From CAYOHP01 sp964403795 [NCBI: uncultured bacterium] (GTDB lineage Bacteria > Muiribacteriota > UBA6191 > CAZXTJ01): a stretch of 64,000 bases of DNA. Location: NCBI GenBank assembly GCA_964403795.1, contig CAYOHP010000008.1, forward strand, positions 1 through 64,000, written 5' to 3'. Of this stretch, positions 1 to 7,679 are shown piece after piece (position 1 is the stretch's first letter; every line of letters begins with the position of its first letter). The position numbers and the translations under genes are program-made. The notes under the pieces were generated by a model, which worked only from the letters and a program-made list of their open reading frames with translations, was not told the origin of the DNA and searched no databases.

Positions 1-583
1 GGGCCCGGGCCAGTCCGTGATAGGCCCGGTAGGCCCGCTTGTCCATGGTGTTGATGACCTTCTCGAAGCGCTCCACCGCATCCGGGAAGCTGCCCTTCGC
101 CAGGGCCAGATAGCCGAGTTCGGTCCAGACCTCGGGATCCTGGGGCGCCACCTTCTTGGCCTGCTCCAGGCTGCGCTCGGCCTTCTCGACCGAACCGGGC
201 TTGTCGCCGAGGTGGTAGAGGTTGAGCCGGGCGTACTCGATCAGGCCCGGGACGTAGTCGGGGTTCTCCCTCTGGACCTGCCCGAGCGCGAACTGGGCCC
301 GGTGGACCCTCCCCCGAGCCAGGTGGACCCGGGCCACCCGCACCGCCAACAGGTTCTCGTCGTCCTTGCCCTTCGCCAGCTTCTTCAGGTCGTTGAAGGC
401 GACGATGGCATCGTCGAACTTCTCCTGGGAGACCAGCCGATCCGCCTTGGCCAGTCCCTTCTGGAGTTCGGGTCCGACCTTCTCGGCCGCGGAGGCCGGG
501 GCCGGGAGCCGGGAAGCCGCCAGGGCAACCGCCCCGATCCCGGCCAGGATGCGCTTCCACCGCGTGACGGTCCGAGTCCCCAT
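1..583 (-). CDS. Secreted TPR-repeat protein (3' end outside window)
   Basis: About 194 N-terminal residues are visible; the frame runs open through the left edge. ATG at 583 is preceded by GGGAGGACCAG, a good ribosome site. Residues 1-29 form a signal peptide (basic start, Ala/Leu core, ending near PASAAE). The rest is helical with degenerate TPR units, for example around the segments AIVAFNDLKKLAKGK, LIEYARLNLYHLGD and PEVWTELGYLALAKG, plus a unit ending ERFEKVINTMDKRAYRAYHG. Such repeats normally bind proteins in the periplasm or at the outer membrane; no catalytic motif is seen. It diverges from the receiver gene at 760. Exact role unknown. Confidence 0.82.
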   Translation of the reverse strand, partial: MGTRTVTRWKRILAGIGAVALAASRLPAPASAAEKVGPELQKGLAKADRLVSQEKFDDAIVAFNDLKKLAKGKDDENLLAVRVARVHLARGRVHRAQFALGQVQRENPDYVPGLIEYARLNLYHLGDKPGSVEKAERSLEQAKKVAPQDPEVWTELGYLALAKGSFPDAVERFEKVINTMDKRAYRAYHGLARA

Positions 584-692
584 CTGGTCCTCCCGATGCC
601 CTGCGACGTCCCTCCCCTCGGGACGCGAGCGGGCCCAACAGTAACCGGACCCCGCACCGAATGCCAGGTGCGGCCGGTCACCCTGGCGACTG

Positions 693-721
693 TTGTGGGC
701 CCGCGAGGCCCATGCTACGGT
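693..721 (+). promoter_or_regulatory. Sigma-70-like promoter of the receiver gene
   Basis: TTGTGG (693-698), 17-nt spacer, TACGGT (716-721). The predicted start of transcription is near 728, giving a leader of about 30 nt that contains the AGGGGAGAG ribosome site before ATG 760. Confidence 0.55.
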
Positions 722-759
722 GCGGGCGTTCCGACCCCCGAGGGGAGAGTTCGATCCGG

Positions 760-1134
760 ATGGCGCTCAAGAGAGTCCTCATCTGCGACGACGCGAAGAT
801 CATGCGTCTCCTGATGAGAAACCTCCTCGAGAAGACCCGTCTCTTCGAGATCGCCGGCGAGGCGACCAACGGCGAGGAGTGCGTGCAGATGTACCGGGAC
901 CTCCGTCCCGACCTGCTCACGCTCGACCTCACCATGCCCAAGAAGGACGGGGTGGTGGCGGCCCAGGAGATCCTCGCCTTCGACCCCGGGGCCACCATCG
1001 TGGTCTGCACCTCGGCTGCCCAGAAGTTCAAGATGAAGCAGCTCCAGGACATGGGGGTGGCGAACTTCGTGATCAAGCCCTTCCAGCCGGAGATGTTCCT
1101 GAACGTCGTCACCAAGGCCTGCGGTCTGACTTAG
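760..1134 (+). CDS. CheY-like single-domain response regulator
   Basis: 124 residues, the length of one receiver domain with no output domain. The acidic pair is D10-D11, the phosphoacceptor is D56 (LLTLDLTMP), the switch residue is T84 or S85 (VCTSA) and the conserved lysine is K106 (IKPF). Such proteins carry phosphate between a histidine kinase and a target such as the flagellar switch, a phosphorelay or an enzyme. No cognate kinase or chemotaxis gene is within the window, so the partner is unknown. ATG 760 is chosen because AGGGGAGAG lies 10-18 nt upstream and a promoter at 693-721 fits; a longer open frame upstream has no receiver homology. Confidence 0.9.
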   Translation: MALKRVLICDDAKIMRLLMRNLLEKTRLFEIAGEATNGEECVQMYRDLRPDLLTLDLTMPKKDGVVAAQEILAFDPGATIVVCTSAAQKFKMKQLQDMGVANFVIKPFQPEMFLNVVTKACGLT

Positions 1135-1189
1135 CCCCCTTCGGGAGGGTGACTCCCGGAGAGACCGTGAGAGCCTGCCTCCTGGCGCT

Positions 1190-1217
1190 TTGCCGGGACC
1201 GTGCCCGGGCCTATCCT
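1190..1217 (+). promoter_or_regulatory. Promoter with -10 box adjacent to a start codon
   Basis: TTGCCG (1190-1195), 16-nt spacer, TATCCT (1212-1217). ATG 1226 begins 8 nt after the box, so transcription would start at or next to the start codon (leaderless mRNA). Confidence 0.45.
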
Positions 1218-1225
1218 TCCAGGAG

Positions 1226-1672
1226 ATGCTGCCGACCGATCCGCTCCTCCTGGCCCACCAGATCCAGCATGCGGGCTCGGTCTTCCTGTTGCTCGCGGCC
1301 ATGGCGGCGGTCGCAGCCCAGCCCGGTTCCCGGGCGACACGGATCCCCTCGCTGGCGGCGACCTTCCTGCTGGCGACCGCCCTGGCCGGCCTCTACCTGG
1401 GTCTCGCAGCCGGGGCCCCGGCTGGCCTGGCGAGTCGCGGCCTCCCGGCATCCGTCCTGCTCGGAGGCTTGATCGCGGCGGCCCTCTCGGGTCCGCGGCG
1501 GTTGGCCCTGGCCTTCTTCCCCGAGGCGGAGTCGCCCGATCCCCGCCTTCCCTTCTTCTCGTACCGCCTGCGGAAGACCCTTCCCCGAGTCGCACCCGCC
1601 CGGACCGGCAATCCGATTGTTTCGGGACTCCTTCCGGAATCCGAGGAGGAATCGTGCTCGAGCTCCTGCTGA
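1226..1672 (+). CDS. Small predicted membrane protein
   Basis: 148 residues. Three hydrophobic segments are seen (roughly residues 14-31, 40-60 and 70-85), followed by a basic and then acidic tail with a Cys/Ser-rich end. I recognise no family. The frame is bounded by a promoter box just before ATG 1226, and its 3' end overlaps the start of the next gene (GTG 1654) by 19 nt, suggesting coupled translation with the YccF-like gene. The hydrophobic pattern supports a real protein, but GC-rich DNA often gives spurious hydrophobic frames, so certainty is moderate. Confidence 0.5.
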   Translation: MLPTDPLLLAHQIQHAGSVFLLLAAMAAVAAQPGSRATRIPSLAATFLLATALAGLYLGLAAGAPAGLASRGLPASVLLGGLIAAALSGPRRLALAFFPEAESPDPRLPFFSYRLRKTLPRVAPARTGNPIVSGLLPESEEESCSSSC

Positions 1673-2046
1673 GGGGTCTCTACTTCTACTGTGTCGGCCT
1701 CTGGCTCGGCGGGATCTGGATCGTCCTCTCGTGGCTCGCCTGCCTCACGATCGTCGGCATCCCCGTCGGCGTCTCGATGATCTCCCTGGTCCCCCAGATC
1801 ATGACCCTCCAGCCGGAAGGCGAGTGGCGGACGGTCGAGGTCGGCGGGAGGGTCGGCTGGGCGCTGACCGAGGCCGAGCAGCCCGGGTTCCTGGTGCGCA
1901 CCCTGTGGTTCGTACTGGTGGGCTGGTGGGCCTCGATCCTCTGGGCCAAGGTGGCCTTCATCCTGGCCGCTACCGTGATCGGGCTCCCCTTCGCCTTCTG
2001 GATGTTCAACCGCCTGCCCTGGGTGATGAGCCTCCACCGCGCCTGA
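1654..2046 (+). CDS. YccF-domain inner-membrane protein
   Basis: 130 residues. GTG 1654 follows GAGGAGGA at good spacing. The sequence has the YccF (DUF307) pattern: two copies of a hydrophobic hairpin, the first containing LSWLACLTIVGIPVGVSM and the second ILAATVIGLPFAFWMFNRLP, each with the Gly-Ile/Leu-Pro turn typical of the family. YccF proteins are small inner-membrane proteins; their biochemical role is not established. Length fits the family (about 130-150 residues). The gene overlaps the upstream membrane-protein gene and is probably co-transcribed. Confidence 0.82.
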   Translation: MLELLLRGLYFYCVGLWLGGIWIVLSWLACLTIVGIPVGVSMISLVPQIMTLQPEGEWRTVEVGGRVGWALTEAEQPGFLVRTLWFVLVGWWASILWAKVAFILAATVIGLPFAFWMFNRLPWVMSLHRA

Positions 2047-2265
2047 AGCATGGGGAAGGCCGCCACCGCGACCCCCGGGGTCAGTGGTCGACGCGGGCCA
2101 GCGGGAGACCGTTCAGCCGGGTCAGCAGTCCCAGGTCCGGGCGTCGCCCACATCGATCCTCCGGGTAGCGTCGCCGGCGGCACCCCTGGCCAGGGCGAGT
2201 TGGATCCTGGGCATGAGGCGCGCCAGGATGTTCCCAGGACGACTACCCGGGGACATGGCGGGTAC

Positions 2266-3084
2266 TCACCCGGCGAAGAACGAATAGAGCAGCACGACCA
2301 GGAGGCCGGCCACCGCCGGCATCATCCAGGCCGGAAGTCCGGCGGGAACGGTCCTCGCCTCCGAGACCGGAGCCGGGGTGCGGGACCGGGCCTTCACCTG
2401 CTGCTGCTGCTTCTGGGCCCGCTCCCGCTCCTTGATCCAGCGCTGGTTGGCCATCCAGTTGCCGCCGGTACGGCCGTCGGCCATGGTCATCGTCGAGGTC
2501 AGGCCCTGGGGCATGTCGGGGAGGCTGACCTCCAGGACCGGGGGCTGCTCGACCCGGGCCGGCTCGGCCGCCGCCTCGTGGGGACCGGAGATGCCGTCTT
2601 CCATGCTGTCCTCGGCCTCGACCGGGCCGGGCCGGGGCATGAGGCGGGCCCGCAGACCCTCGCAACGCATCTCGTCGAAGCCGAGCACCTTGCCGAGACC
2701 CTCGAGCAGGCGTCCTTCCCGCTCGTCGATGGTCCCGTCCCTGAGCGCCAGACTGGAGGCCTTGAGGTAGAGCTTCTCGACGTCCAGGGCCCCGCCCTTG
2801 GAGACCTTGCCGGATCGGATCTCGGACTGGGCCAGGGCCGCCATCCGCTGGGCGTCCTGGGGGGAGAGGCGCAGCATGCGCACCAGGGTCTGGAGGAGGT
2901 GGTTCTCCCGGGCGTCGAGTTCGCCGTCCCGGAAGCACTCGCGGCAGGCCAGCAGGAAGAGGTTCCGTCGACCCAGCCGGGGGATCCGGTCGGACTTCTC
3001 GGAGCGGCTCGCGGGCTCCTCCGAGAGGATCCAGGGGAGCGCCAGGTCCAGACTGACCGACGCGGCATGTGCGGTCACTTGCAT
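2266..3084 (-). CDS. TerB-like tail-anchored protein
   Basis: 272 residues. ATG 3084 follows AGGAAGGGG. Residues 30-150 hold two all-helical lobes with acidic turns CFRDGELDARE and LRDGTIDERE, the pattern of TerB/DnaJ-associated helical domains that bind metal or membrane lipids. A low-complexity Pro/Glu linker, a Gln run and one C-terminal hydrophobic helix (LPAWMMPAVAGLLVVLLYSFFAG, written here only to mark the last 23 residues as the anchor) follow, so the bulk should lie in the cytoplasm on the inner membrane. A TTGACG/TAGACT promoter lies upstream at 3166-3193. The TerB assignment rests on pattern only. Confidence 0.7.
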   Translation of the reverse strand: MQVTAHAASVSLDLALPWILSEEPASRSEKSDRIPRLGRRNLFLLACRECFRDGELDARENHLLQTLVRMLRLSPQDAQRMAALAQSEIRSGKVSKGGALDVEKLYLKASSLALRDGTIDEREGRLLEGLGKVLGFDEMRCEGLRARLMPRPGPVEAEDSMEDGISGPHEAAAEPARVEQPPVLEVSLPDMPQGLTSTMTMADGRTGGNWMANQRWIKERERAQKQQQQVKARSRTPAPVSEARTVPAGLPAWMMPAVAGLLVVLLYSFFAG

Positions 3085-3165
3085 CCCCTTCCTGTCCAAC
3101 GCCCTGACCCTGCGCTCTTCTCCCGCGAGGTCCATCCCGAAGGTCCCGCAAGGCGGCGCAGTATG

Positions 3166-3193
3166 AGTCTAGGGATGCGGAAACGGTCGTCAA
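3166..3193 (-). promoter_or_regulatory. Sigma-70-like promoter of the TerB-like gene
   Basis: On the minus strand: TTGACG (3193-3188), 16-nt spacer, TAGACT (3171-3166). It gives an mRNA leader of about 75 nt before ATG 3084. The -35 hexamer is one of the best matches to consensus in the window. Confidence 0.55.
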
Positions 3194-3302
3194 GCCCCCG
3201 CATGCAGGAAGTTCCCCGCGGAAAGGCAAGTTCCTGGTAATGGACCGGAACTTTGAACCCGGAAGCGCTACCGATGGTCATGAAGAACGAGGAGGTGCAG
3301 CC

Positions 3303-3608
3303 GTGACCTGGACTCATACCCACTACCCCGCAGCCCTGGCACGGCTCGAGGAGAACATCCGCGCCAAGGCCATCTCGATGGCGAATGCCCTGGCCGCCCA
3401 GGGCTTCACGGATCAGGAGGCGGTGCGGATCGCGCTCGGCCGGGTGGAGATGTGGCGGACCCACCGGGCCAGGATCGAAGCGGAACAGAAGGGGCTGGCC
3501 CAACGGAGCCGGCCTCTTCCTACTTCTCCCCCCAACCCTCCCGAGAAGCCCCGTCGGTCGCCTCCTCCGTTGCCTCGGGATTCGCTTCCTCCTCCACACC
3601 GCCGCTGA
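3303..3608 (+). CDS. YdaT-like small protein
   Basis: 101 residues. GTG 3303 follows AGGAGGTG. Residues 5-55 carry the pattern HYP-x8-R-x-KAI-x-IANAL-x-x-G-x5-A-x-x-IA-x6-W (seen here as KAISMANALAAQGF and AVRIALGRVEMW). This matches small bacterial proteins of the YdaT type, which have no established biochemical function and often appear among stress genes. The Pro/Arg-rich tail (residues 65-101) runs antisense over the end of the next gene and may be unstructured. Confidence 0.6.
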   Translation: MTWTHTHYPAALARLEENIRAKAISMANALAAQGFTDQEAVRIALGRVEMWRTHRARIEAEQKGLAQRSRPLPTSPPNPPEKPRRSPPPLPRDSLPPPHRR

Positions 3609-4674
3609 ACATCCCCCCCGAGACCGGCGTCTCGGGATCGGCCGCCTTGAGGCCGGTCCTGGGATCGTAGTAGCCGTCCCGGGATTCCTCCGGCAGTCCC
3701 CCCGGGATCATCCCCAGGATCTCGCGGGCGGCCCGTTGGATCTCCGGGTTGGGATGGGCGAGACCCTGGCGCAGCCGCACCAGGTGGGGATAGCCCTTGG
3801 AATCCGGCCTGGCCGACCTCACCCACTGCACCAGCCGGGCGATGTCGGGCCCGTGGAGCTGGGTCTCCCGCTCGATCAGCAGCCAGGGGGAGACCTCCAG
3901 TGCCGCCTTCCGCTGGGCGACGAGGTGGCTCGGGGCCAGCCACTGTGGATCCAGGTAGTGTCGACTGGGGTCGGGCCCGTCGAGCATGAAGAGATAGCCC
4001 TCCTCGGCCATGGCCAGCACCGTCCCGTCCCCCGCGAAGTAGAGGCTCCAGCCCCCGTCGAGCGCACCGTAGGGGCGCACCATCAGGGTGAAGGAGCGCC
4101 CCGTGGTCGGATCCACATGGTCGGAGATCCGATAGGTCGTCGTGACCCAGCCCTCGGCCACGACCTCCGAGAGCCAGGCATGGACGACCCCTGCCTCCTT
4201 GCGGGACAGGACCGCCCAGGATCCGTGGGCCCGGTGGTCGACGCGCCGCTCGAGGGTCCAAGGGGACTGCCCCCCGAAGTGGGCCAGGATCCCGGCCACC
4301 ACCCCTCCCGCGCACACCATGCCCCCGGGCGTGGCCTTGTGGGGGTAACGACCGCAGAGGATCAGGACGACCAGCGAGGCGAGCAGCCCGAGGAGGCAGA
4401 CGGACATGAGCCAGAGCAGCCAGAGGAACTCCCAGCGCACCAGCACGACCAGGCCGTGGACGAGCTCCTCCGAGGCCTCCTCCCAGCCGTAGGGGATGAA
4501 GGCCCACAGGGCGAACAGCGGCACCCCGGCGATGGCGGTGGCCTGGAGGAGGGGTTCATGGTCCTTCGCCAGACGCTCCAGCTCGGTGTACCGGGGATGC
4601 CGCCAGGAGCCCTGCGCCTCGGTGGAGGCCCGGGCCAGGAGCTCGCTCAGGTCATGGACCTTGGGACCGGACAG
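3520..4674 (-). CDS. Membrane protein with HEAT-like C-terminus, non-standard start
   Basis: Two hydrophobic segments (from FLWLLWLMSVCLLGLLASLV and a second around GGMVCAGGVVAGILA), a soluble mixed domain, a HEAT-like pair near the C-terminus (LVRLRQGLAHPNPEIQRAAREILG region) and an acidic tail. The first ATG/GTG/TTG in frame is GTG 4524, but convincing coding sequence continues upstream (LSELLARASTEAQGSWRHPR). CTG 4674, preceded by GAGAGG six bases away, would give 384 residues. ATG 4655 lies in another frame and stops after two codons. Either a CTG start or a frameshift explains this. It follows the 4736-6577 gene by 61 nt and is probably in its operon. Function unknown. Confidence 0.62.
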   Translation of the reverse strand: MSGPKVHDLSELLARASTEAQGSWRHPRYTELERLAKDHEPLLQATAIAGVPLFALWAFIPYGWEEASEELVHGLVVLVRWEFLWLLWLMSVCLLGLLASLVVLILCGRYPHKATPGGMVCAGGVVAGILAHFGGQSPWTLERRVDHRAHGSWAVLSRKEAGVVHAWLSEVVAEGWVTTTYRISDHVDPTTGRSFTLMVRPYGALDGGWSLYFAGDGTVLAMAEEGYLFMLDGPDPSRHYLDPQWLAPSHLVAQRKAALEVSPWLLIERETQLHGPDIARLVQWVRSARPDSKGYPHLVRLRQGLAHPNPEIQRAAREILGMIPGGLPEESRDGYYDPRTGLKAADPETPVSGGMFSGGVEEEANPEATEEATDGASREGWGEK

Positions 4675-4735
4675 GATCGACCTCTCGCCAAGGGTAACCC
4701 GGAGCCGAGGGAGAGGAGCGGGCCGGTCCTCCGGG

Positions 4736-6577
4736 TCAGCGGTGGATGTTCTCGGCCAGGATCCGCCGGCTGCGGAACGTCCCCTGGTTGGCGACGTACC
4801 AGCGCCCCACGATGTCGGTGGGAGAACCCTGGTGGATCTTCTTCACCTGGGCATAGGCGATCCAGTGATCGGTCCCGACCTTCTCGACGAACGCGACCTG
4901 GAACTGCTCCCACTTCCTGAGGAAGAACCCGTCCCGTTCCCAGACCACCTGCTCGTACTTCTGGAGAGGGGCGTTGATCACCACCCGGACGACCTCGCCG
5001 AAGCCCCGCTCGGGCTTGACCAATTCGGCCTGGGCCGCCGCCAGCAGCCCGCCATCGGTCGAGACCGCGGCCGGGAGCCGGGCGTCCTTGATGGCCTGGT
5101 CGGCACCTCCCAGGAGGGTGACCCTGCGGGTCTCGAACTCCTCCCGGAACCCGGCCCAGCGTGCGTCCTTGGCACCCTTGTAGGCCTCCTCGAAGGCCTC
5201 CAGCATCAGGGTCAGGTCCTTGGCCGCCTCGAGGTCGGCCACCAGGCCGGCCACCAGCTTCTCGTCGGCCAGGTTGGGTTTGAACCAGGTCCAGCGCCGG
5301 CGTTCCTGTTCGACCCTGGAGACGATCCGGTCGACGCCTTCGTCCCGGGCCTTCGCGATGCGTCCCGCCAGGTCGTCGCGGTACCACCGGAAGTACGCCT
5401 TGAAGGCGTCGGTGCGGGCTTCCACCGAGAACTGGGCCGCGTTCTCCAGGAATTTCACGCCCTCGGAGTGGGCCTTCTCCCAGTCCTTGAGGCTGGCAGC
5501 CCAGATCGAGACCTTCTCGACCGAGAGCGGGTCCTTGAGCTCGGGTTGGAACTTCTCCCTGGAGAACTGGTCCTTCAGGAGGGCGATCTGGCCGTCGACG
5601 TCCCCGGCCCGGGACTTCAGGTCGGCCTGGGTGGAGAGGGCGGCATCGAGGGTCGCTTCCAGCCGACGGATGGCGGTGTGGCCGAGCTGGACCCGGGGGT
5701 GCTGCTGGTTGGCGATCTTCCCGATCCGGTCCTTGAGGGTGGCGATCCGACTGCGATAGGCCTCCTGCTCGGCCGGCTTCTGCAAGGCGATGGTGTCGAT
5801 CTTCTCGAAGCCCTGGTAGAAGCGCCCGTAGTCCTTGGCGAAGAACCCCCAGGCGCGCTCGTCGACGAACTCGAGCTTGGGGCCTCCGGCCTGGTTCCAG
5901 TCGACCGCCAGCGAACCGCCCAGGGGCAGCAGTCCGGCCGAGCCGGGTACCGAGGTCGCGGCAGCCGGGAATCCCGCCCCACCGGCAGCCGGCACGGCGG
6001 CAGGCGCCGCCTTGGCCTTGGCCTTGGCGTCGGCCAGGGTGGCACGCAGCTTCTCCATGTTCTGGGTAGCGGCGCCATGGCCTGGATGGGTGCGGGGAAC
6101 CTTGGCGAAGGCAGCCTCCAGGCGTGCCAGATCGGTGTCGAAGCGGGCGGCGCTGGCAGGGAAGTCGGTCACCTTGGAAGTCGCGAGTGCGTTCCAGACC
6201 TGCTTGAAGTCCTCGTGGAAGGCCGACATCAGGGCATTGTCCGCGGACGAGGCCGCGGGCCGTGCCTGGTTCAGGGCCGCCACCCTGTCCTGGAGGCGCT
6301 TCAGGGTGGCCTGGCCGCGTCGGCTGCTGGCCTGGACTTCGGGCTTGGCGCGCTCCGCCGGCGGCAGGGCCTGGAGCTTGCCTGCGGCGGCCTGGATCCT
6401 GCCGGCCAGCTCGGTGACCTTGGCCTGCCCCCCGGCGGCGTCGAGCCGGTCGATCTCGGCCTCGAGGGTCGCCCACTCGCGGTCCACCGACGCGTGGGGA
6501 GGCTCGAGAGCCGGTACCGAGGGAGCAGCCAGCAAGGCCCCGGTGAGTGCGAGAGCAGAGAGGCGAGGGCGGGACAT
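4736..6577 (-). CDS. Large secreted helical protein
   Basis: 613 residues. ATG 6577 follows GGAGGAG, and a TTGTCC/TATCCT promoter lies just upstream. Residues 1-22 are a signal peptide ending near PSVPA-LEPP. Residues 25-190 are predicted long helices (AEIDRLDAAGGQAKVTELAG, LKRLQDRVAALNQ); then come an Ala/Pro linker and two further helical regions rich in Trp, Lys and Glu. The last 110 residues look like a compact mixed domain ending with IVGRWYVANQGTF. I recognise no family and no catalytic motif. It is probably periplasmic, and may be structural. The membrane/HEAT gene at 3520-4674 lies 61 nt downstream in the same direction. Confidence 0.72.
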   Translation of the reverse strand: MSRPRLSALALTGALLAAPSVPALEPPHASVDREWATLEAEIDRLDAAGGQAKVTELAGRIQAAAGKLQALPPAERAKPEVQASSRRGQATLKRLQDRVAALNQARPAASSADNALMSAFHEDFKQVWNALATSKVTDFPASAARFDTDLARLEAAFAKVPRTHPGHGAATQNMEKLRATLADAKAKAKAAPAAVPAAGGAGFPAAATSVPGSAGLLPLGGSLAVDWNQAGGPKLEFVDERAWGFFAKDYGRFYQGFEKIDTIALQKPAEQEAYRSRIATLKDRIGKIANQQHPRVQLGHTAIRRLEATLDAALSTQADLKSRAGDVDGQIALLKDQFSREKFQPELKDPLSVEKVSIWAASLKDWEKAHSEGVKFLENAAQFSVEARTDAFKAYFRWYRDDLAGRIAKARDEGVDRIVSRVEQERRRWTWFKPNLADEKLVAGLVADLEAAKDLTLMLEAFEEAYKGAKDARWAGFREEFETRRVTLLGGADQAIKDARLPAAVSTDGGLLAAAQAELVKPERGFGEVVRVVINAPLQKYEQVVWERDGFFLRKWEQFQVAFVEKVGTDHWIAYAQVKKIHQGSPTDIVGRWYVANQGTFRSRRILAENIHR

Positions 6578-6603
6578 GGGGCTCCTCCGGTTCGTGGGCC
6601 CGG

Positions 6604-6633
6604 AGGATAGGCGGGTGGTCGGGATGGGGACAA
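6604..6633 (-). promoter_or_regulatory. Sigma-70-like promoter of the secreted helical protein
   Basis: Minus strand: TTGTCC (6633-6628), 18-nt spacer, TATCCT (6609-6604). The leader of about 25 nt holds the GGAGGAG ribosome site before ATG 6577. Confidence 0.5.
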
Positions 6634-6701
6634 GGTCGGAGGCCGGCAGCGCCCGCTCTGTCCAGGTCACCGATCACGGCGACGCTTCTTGGAAGCTCGG
6701 G

Positions 6702-6707
6702 TACCCT
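6702..6707 (+). promoter_or_regulatory. -10 box for a leaderless K+ channel transcript
   Basis: TACCCT followed by 6 nt and then GTG 6714, which is in frame with the channel. The preceding bases are CGGG, as at other boxes of this type in the window. No clear -35 element. Confidence 0.4.
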
Positions 6708-6713
6708 GACCCG

Positions 6714-7634
6714 GTGCCCGCGTCCGTTGGCCCCGGAGCCCGGGAGGCGGAGTCGGGACCGGAGGACGGAAGCCCCGCGATGGTCTCCAACGAAATCCGC
6801 TCGGCGCTCAGGGTGCACCGGAAGAACGTGCCCCCCCACCTGCGGTTCGACCCGTACCACAAGCTGCTGACCTTGACCTGGTGGCAGCTCGTGCTCGTGT
6901 TCGCCGCCATCTTCGTGGGCGCGAACCTGGCGTTCGCCACCCTCTACTACCTGATCCCCGGATCGATCCAGAACGCCCGCGCCGGATCCTTCGAGGACGC
7001 CCTGGCGTTCAGCGTCCAGACCATCTCGACCATCGGATACGGAGCCCTGACGCCGGCGACCACCTATGCCAACGTCCTGGTCGCGACCGAGGCCCTGTTC
7101 GGACTGCTCACCTTCGCCTTCCTCGCCGGCATCCTGTTCAACAAGTTCGCGCTCCCTTCGGCCCGGGTGATCTTCTCCGACAAGGCCGTGGTCACCACCC
7201 AGCACAAGCGACCCGCCCTGGTGTTCCGATTGGCCAATGCCCGCGACAACCAGATCGTGGACGCCCAGGTCCGCCTCACCCTGATCCGTACCGAGGTCAC
7301 CCCCGAGGGGTACGAGATGCGGGTCCCCTACGACCTGAAGCTGGACCGGGATCGCTCGGCCCTGCTTCTCACGGCCTGGATGATCGTCCACCGGATCGAC
7401 GCCGAAAGTCCGCTGGCCGGGCAAACCGCCGAGCAGCTCGAGAAGGCGGATGCGATCCTGGTCGCGACCTTCATGGGCATCGACGGGACCTTCTCGCAGT
7501 TGATCCACGCCTGCCAGTTCTATGGACCCTCGAACCTGGTCTGGAGGGCCGAATTCGTCGAGACCGAGGGCCGGGAGCGGGGAGGCTGGCGGGAGGTCGA
7601 CTACGCCGCCCTCCACCAGGTGCGGCAGGTGTGA
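6714..7634 (+). CDS. Inward-rectifier (Kir/KirBac-type) potassium channel
   Basis: 306 residues if GTG 6714 is used, 284 from ATG 6780. The family signature is clear: the slide-helix region RFDPYHKLLTLTWWQ, first TM helix near 58-80, pore helix and selectivity filter TIGYG (106-110), second TM helix near 122-145, then a cytoplasmic Ig-like beta domain (from about 150) typical of Kir channels, which gates K+ flow through the inner membrane. Length fits KirBac proteins. GTG 6714 is preferred because a -10 box lies 6 nt upstream; ATG 6780 lacks a strong ribosome site. The following Ser/Thr kinase starts 46 nt downstream. Confidence 0.93.
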   Translation: MPASVGPGAREAESGPEDGSPAMVSNEIRSALRVHRKNVPPHLRFDPYHKLLTLTWWQLVLVFAAIFVGANLAFATLYYLIPGSIQNARAGSFEDALAFSVQTISTIGYGALTPATTYANVLVATEALFGLLTFAFLAGILFNKFALPSARVIFSDKAVVTTQHKRPALVFRLANARDNQIVDAQVRLTLIRTEVTPEGYEMRVPYDLKLDRDRSALLLTAWMIVHRIDAESPLAGQTAEQLEKADAILVATFMGIDGTFSQLIHACQFYGPSNLVWRAEFVETEGRERGGWREVDYAALHQVRQV

Positions 7635-7679
7635 TCGCATCCCGCACCGTGGGTCCGGGGTCGGGGTCGGGATAGAGCC

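Noticed and set aside
2050-3240. Plus-strand open frame after the YccF gene
   Set aside because: Antisense to the TerB-like gene, low-complexity composition, no ribosome site. The 220-nt gap at 2047-2265 shows a few plausible codons on the minus strand (GLLTRLNGLPLARVDH) but no start or family.
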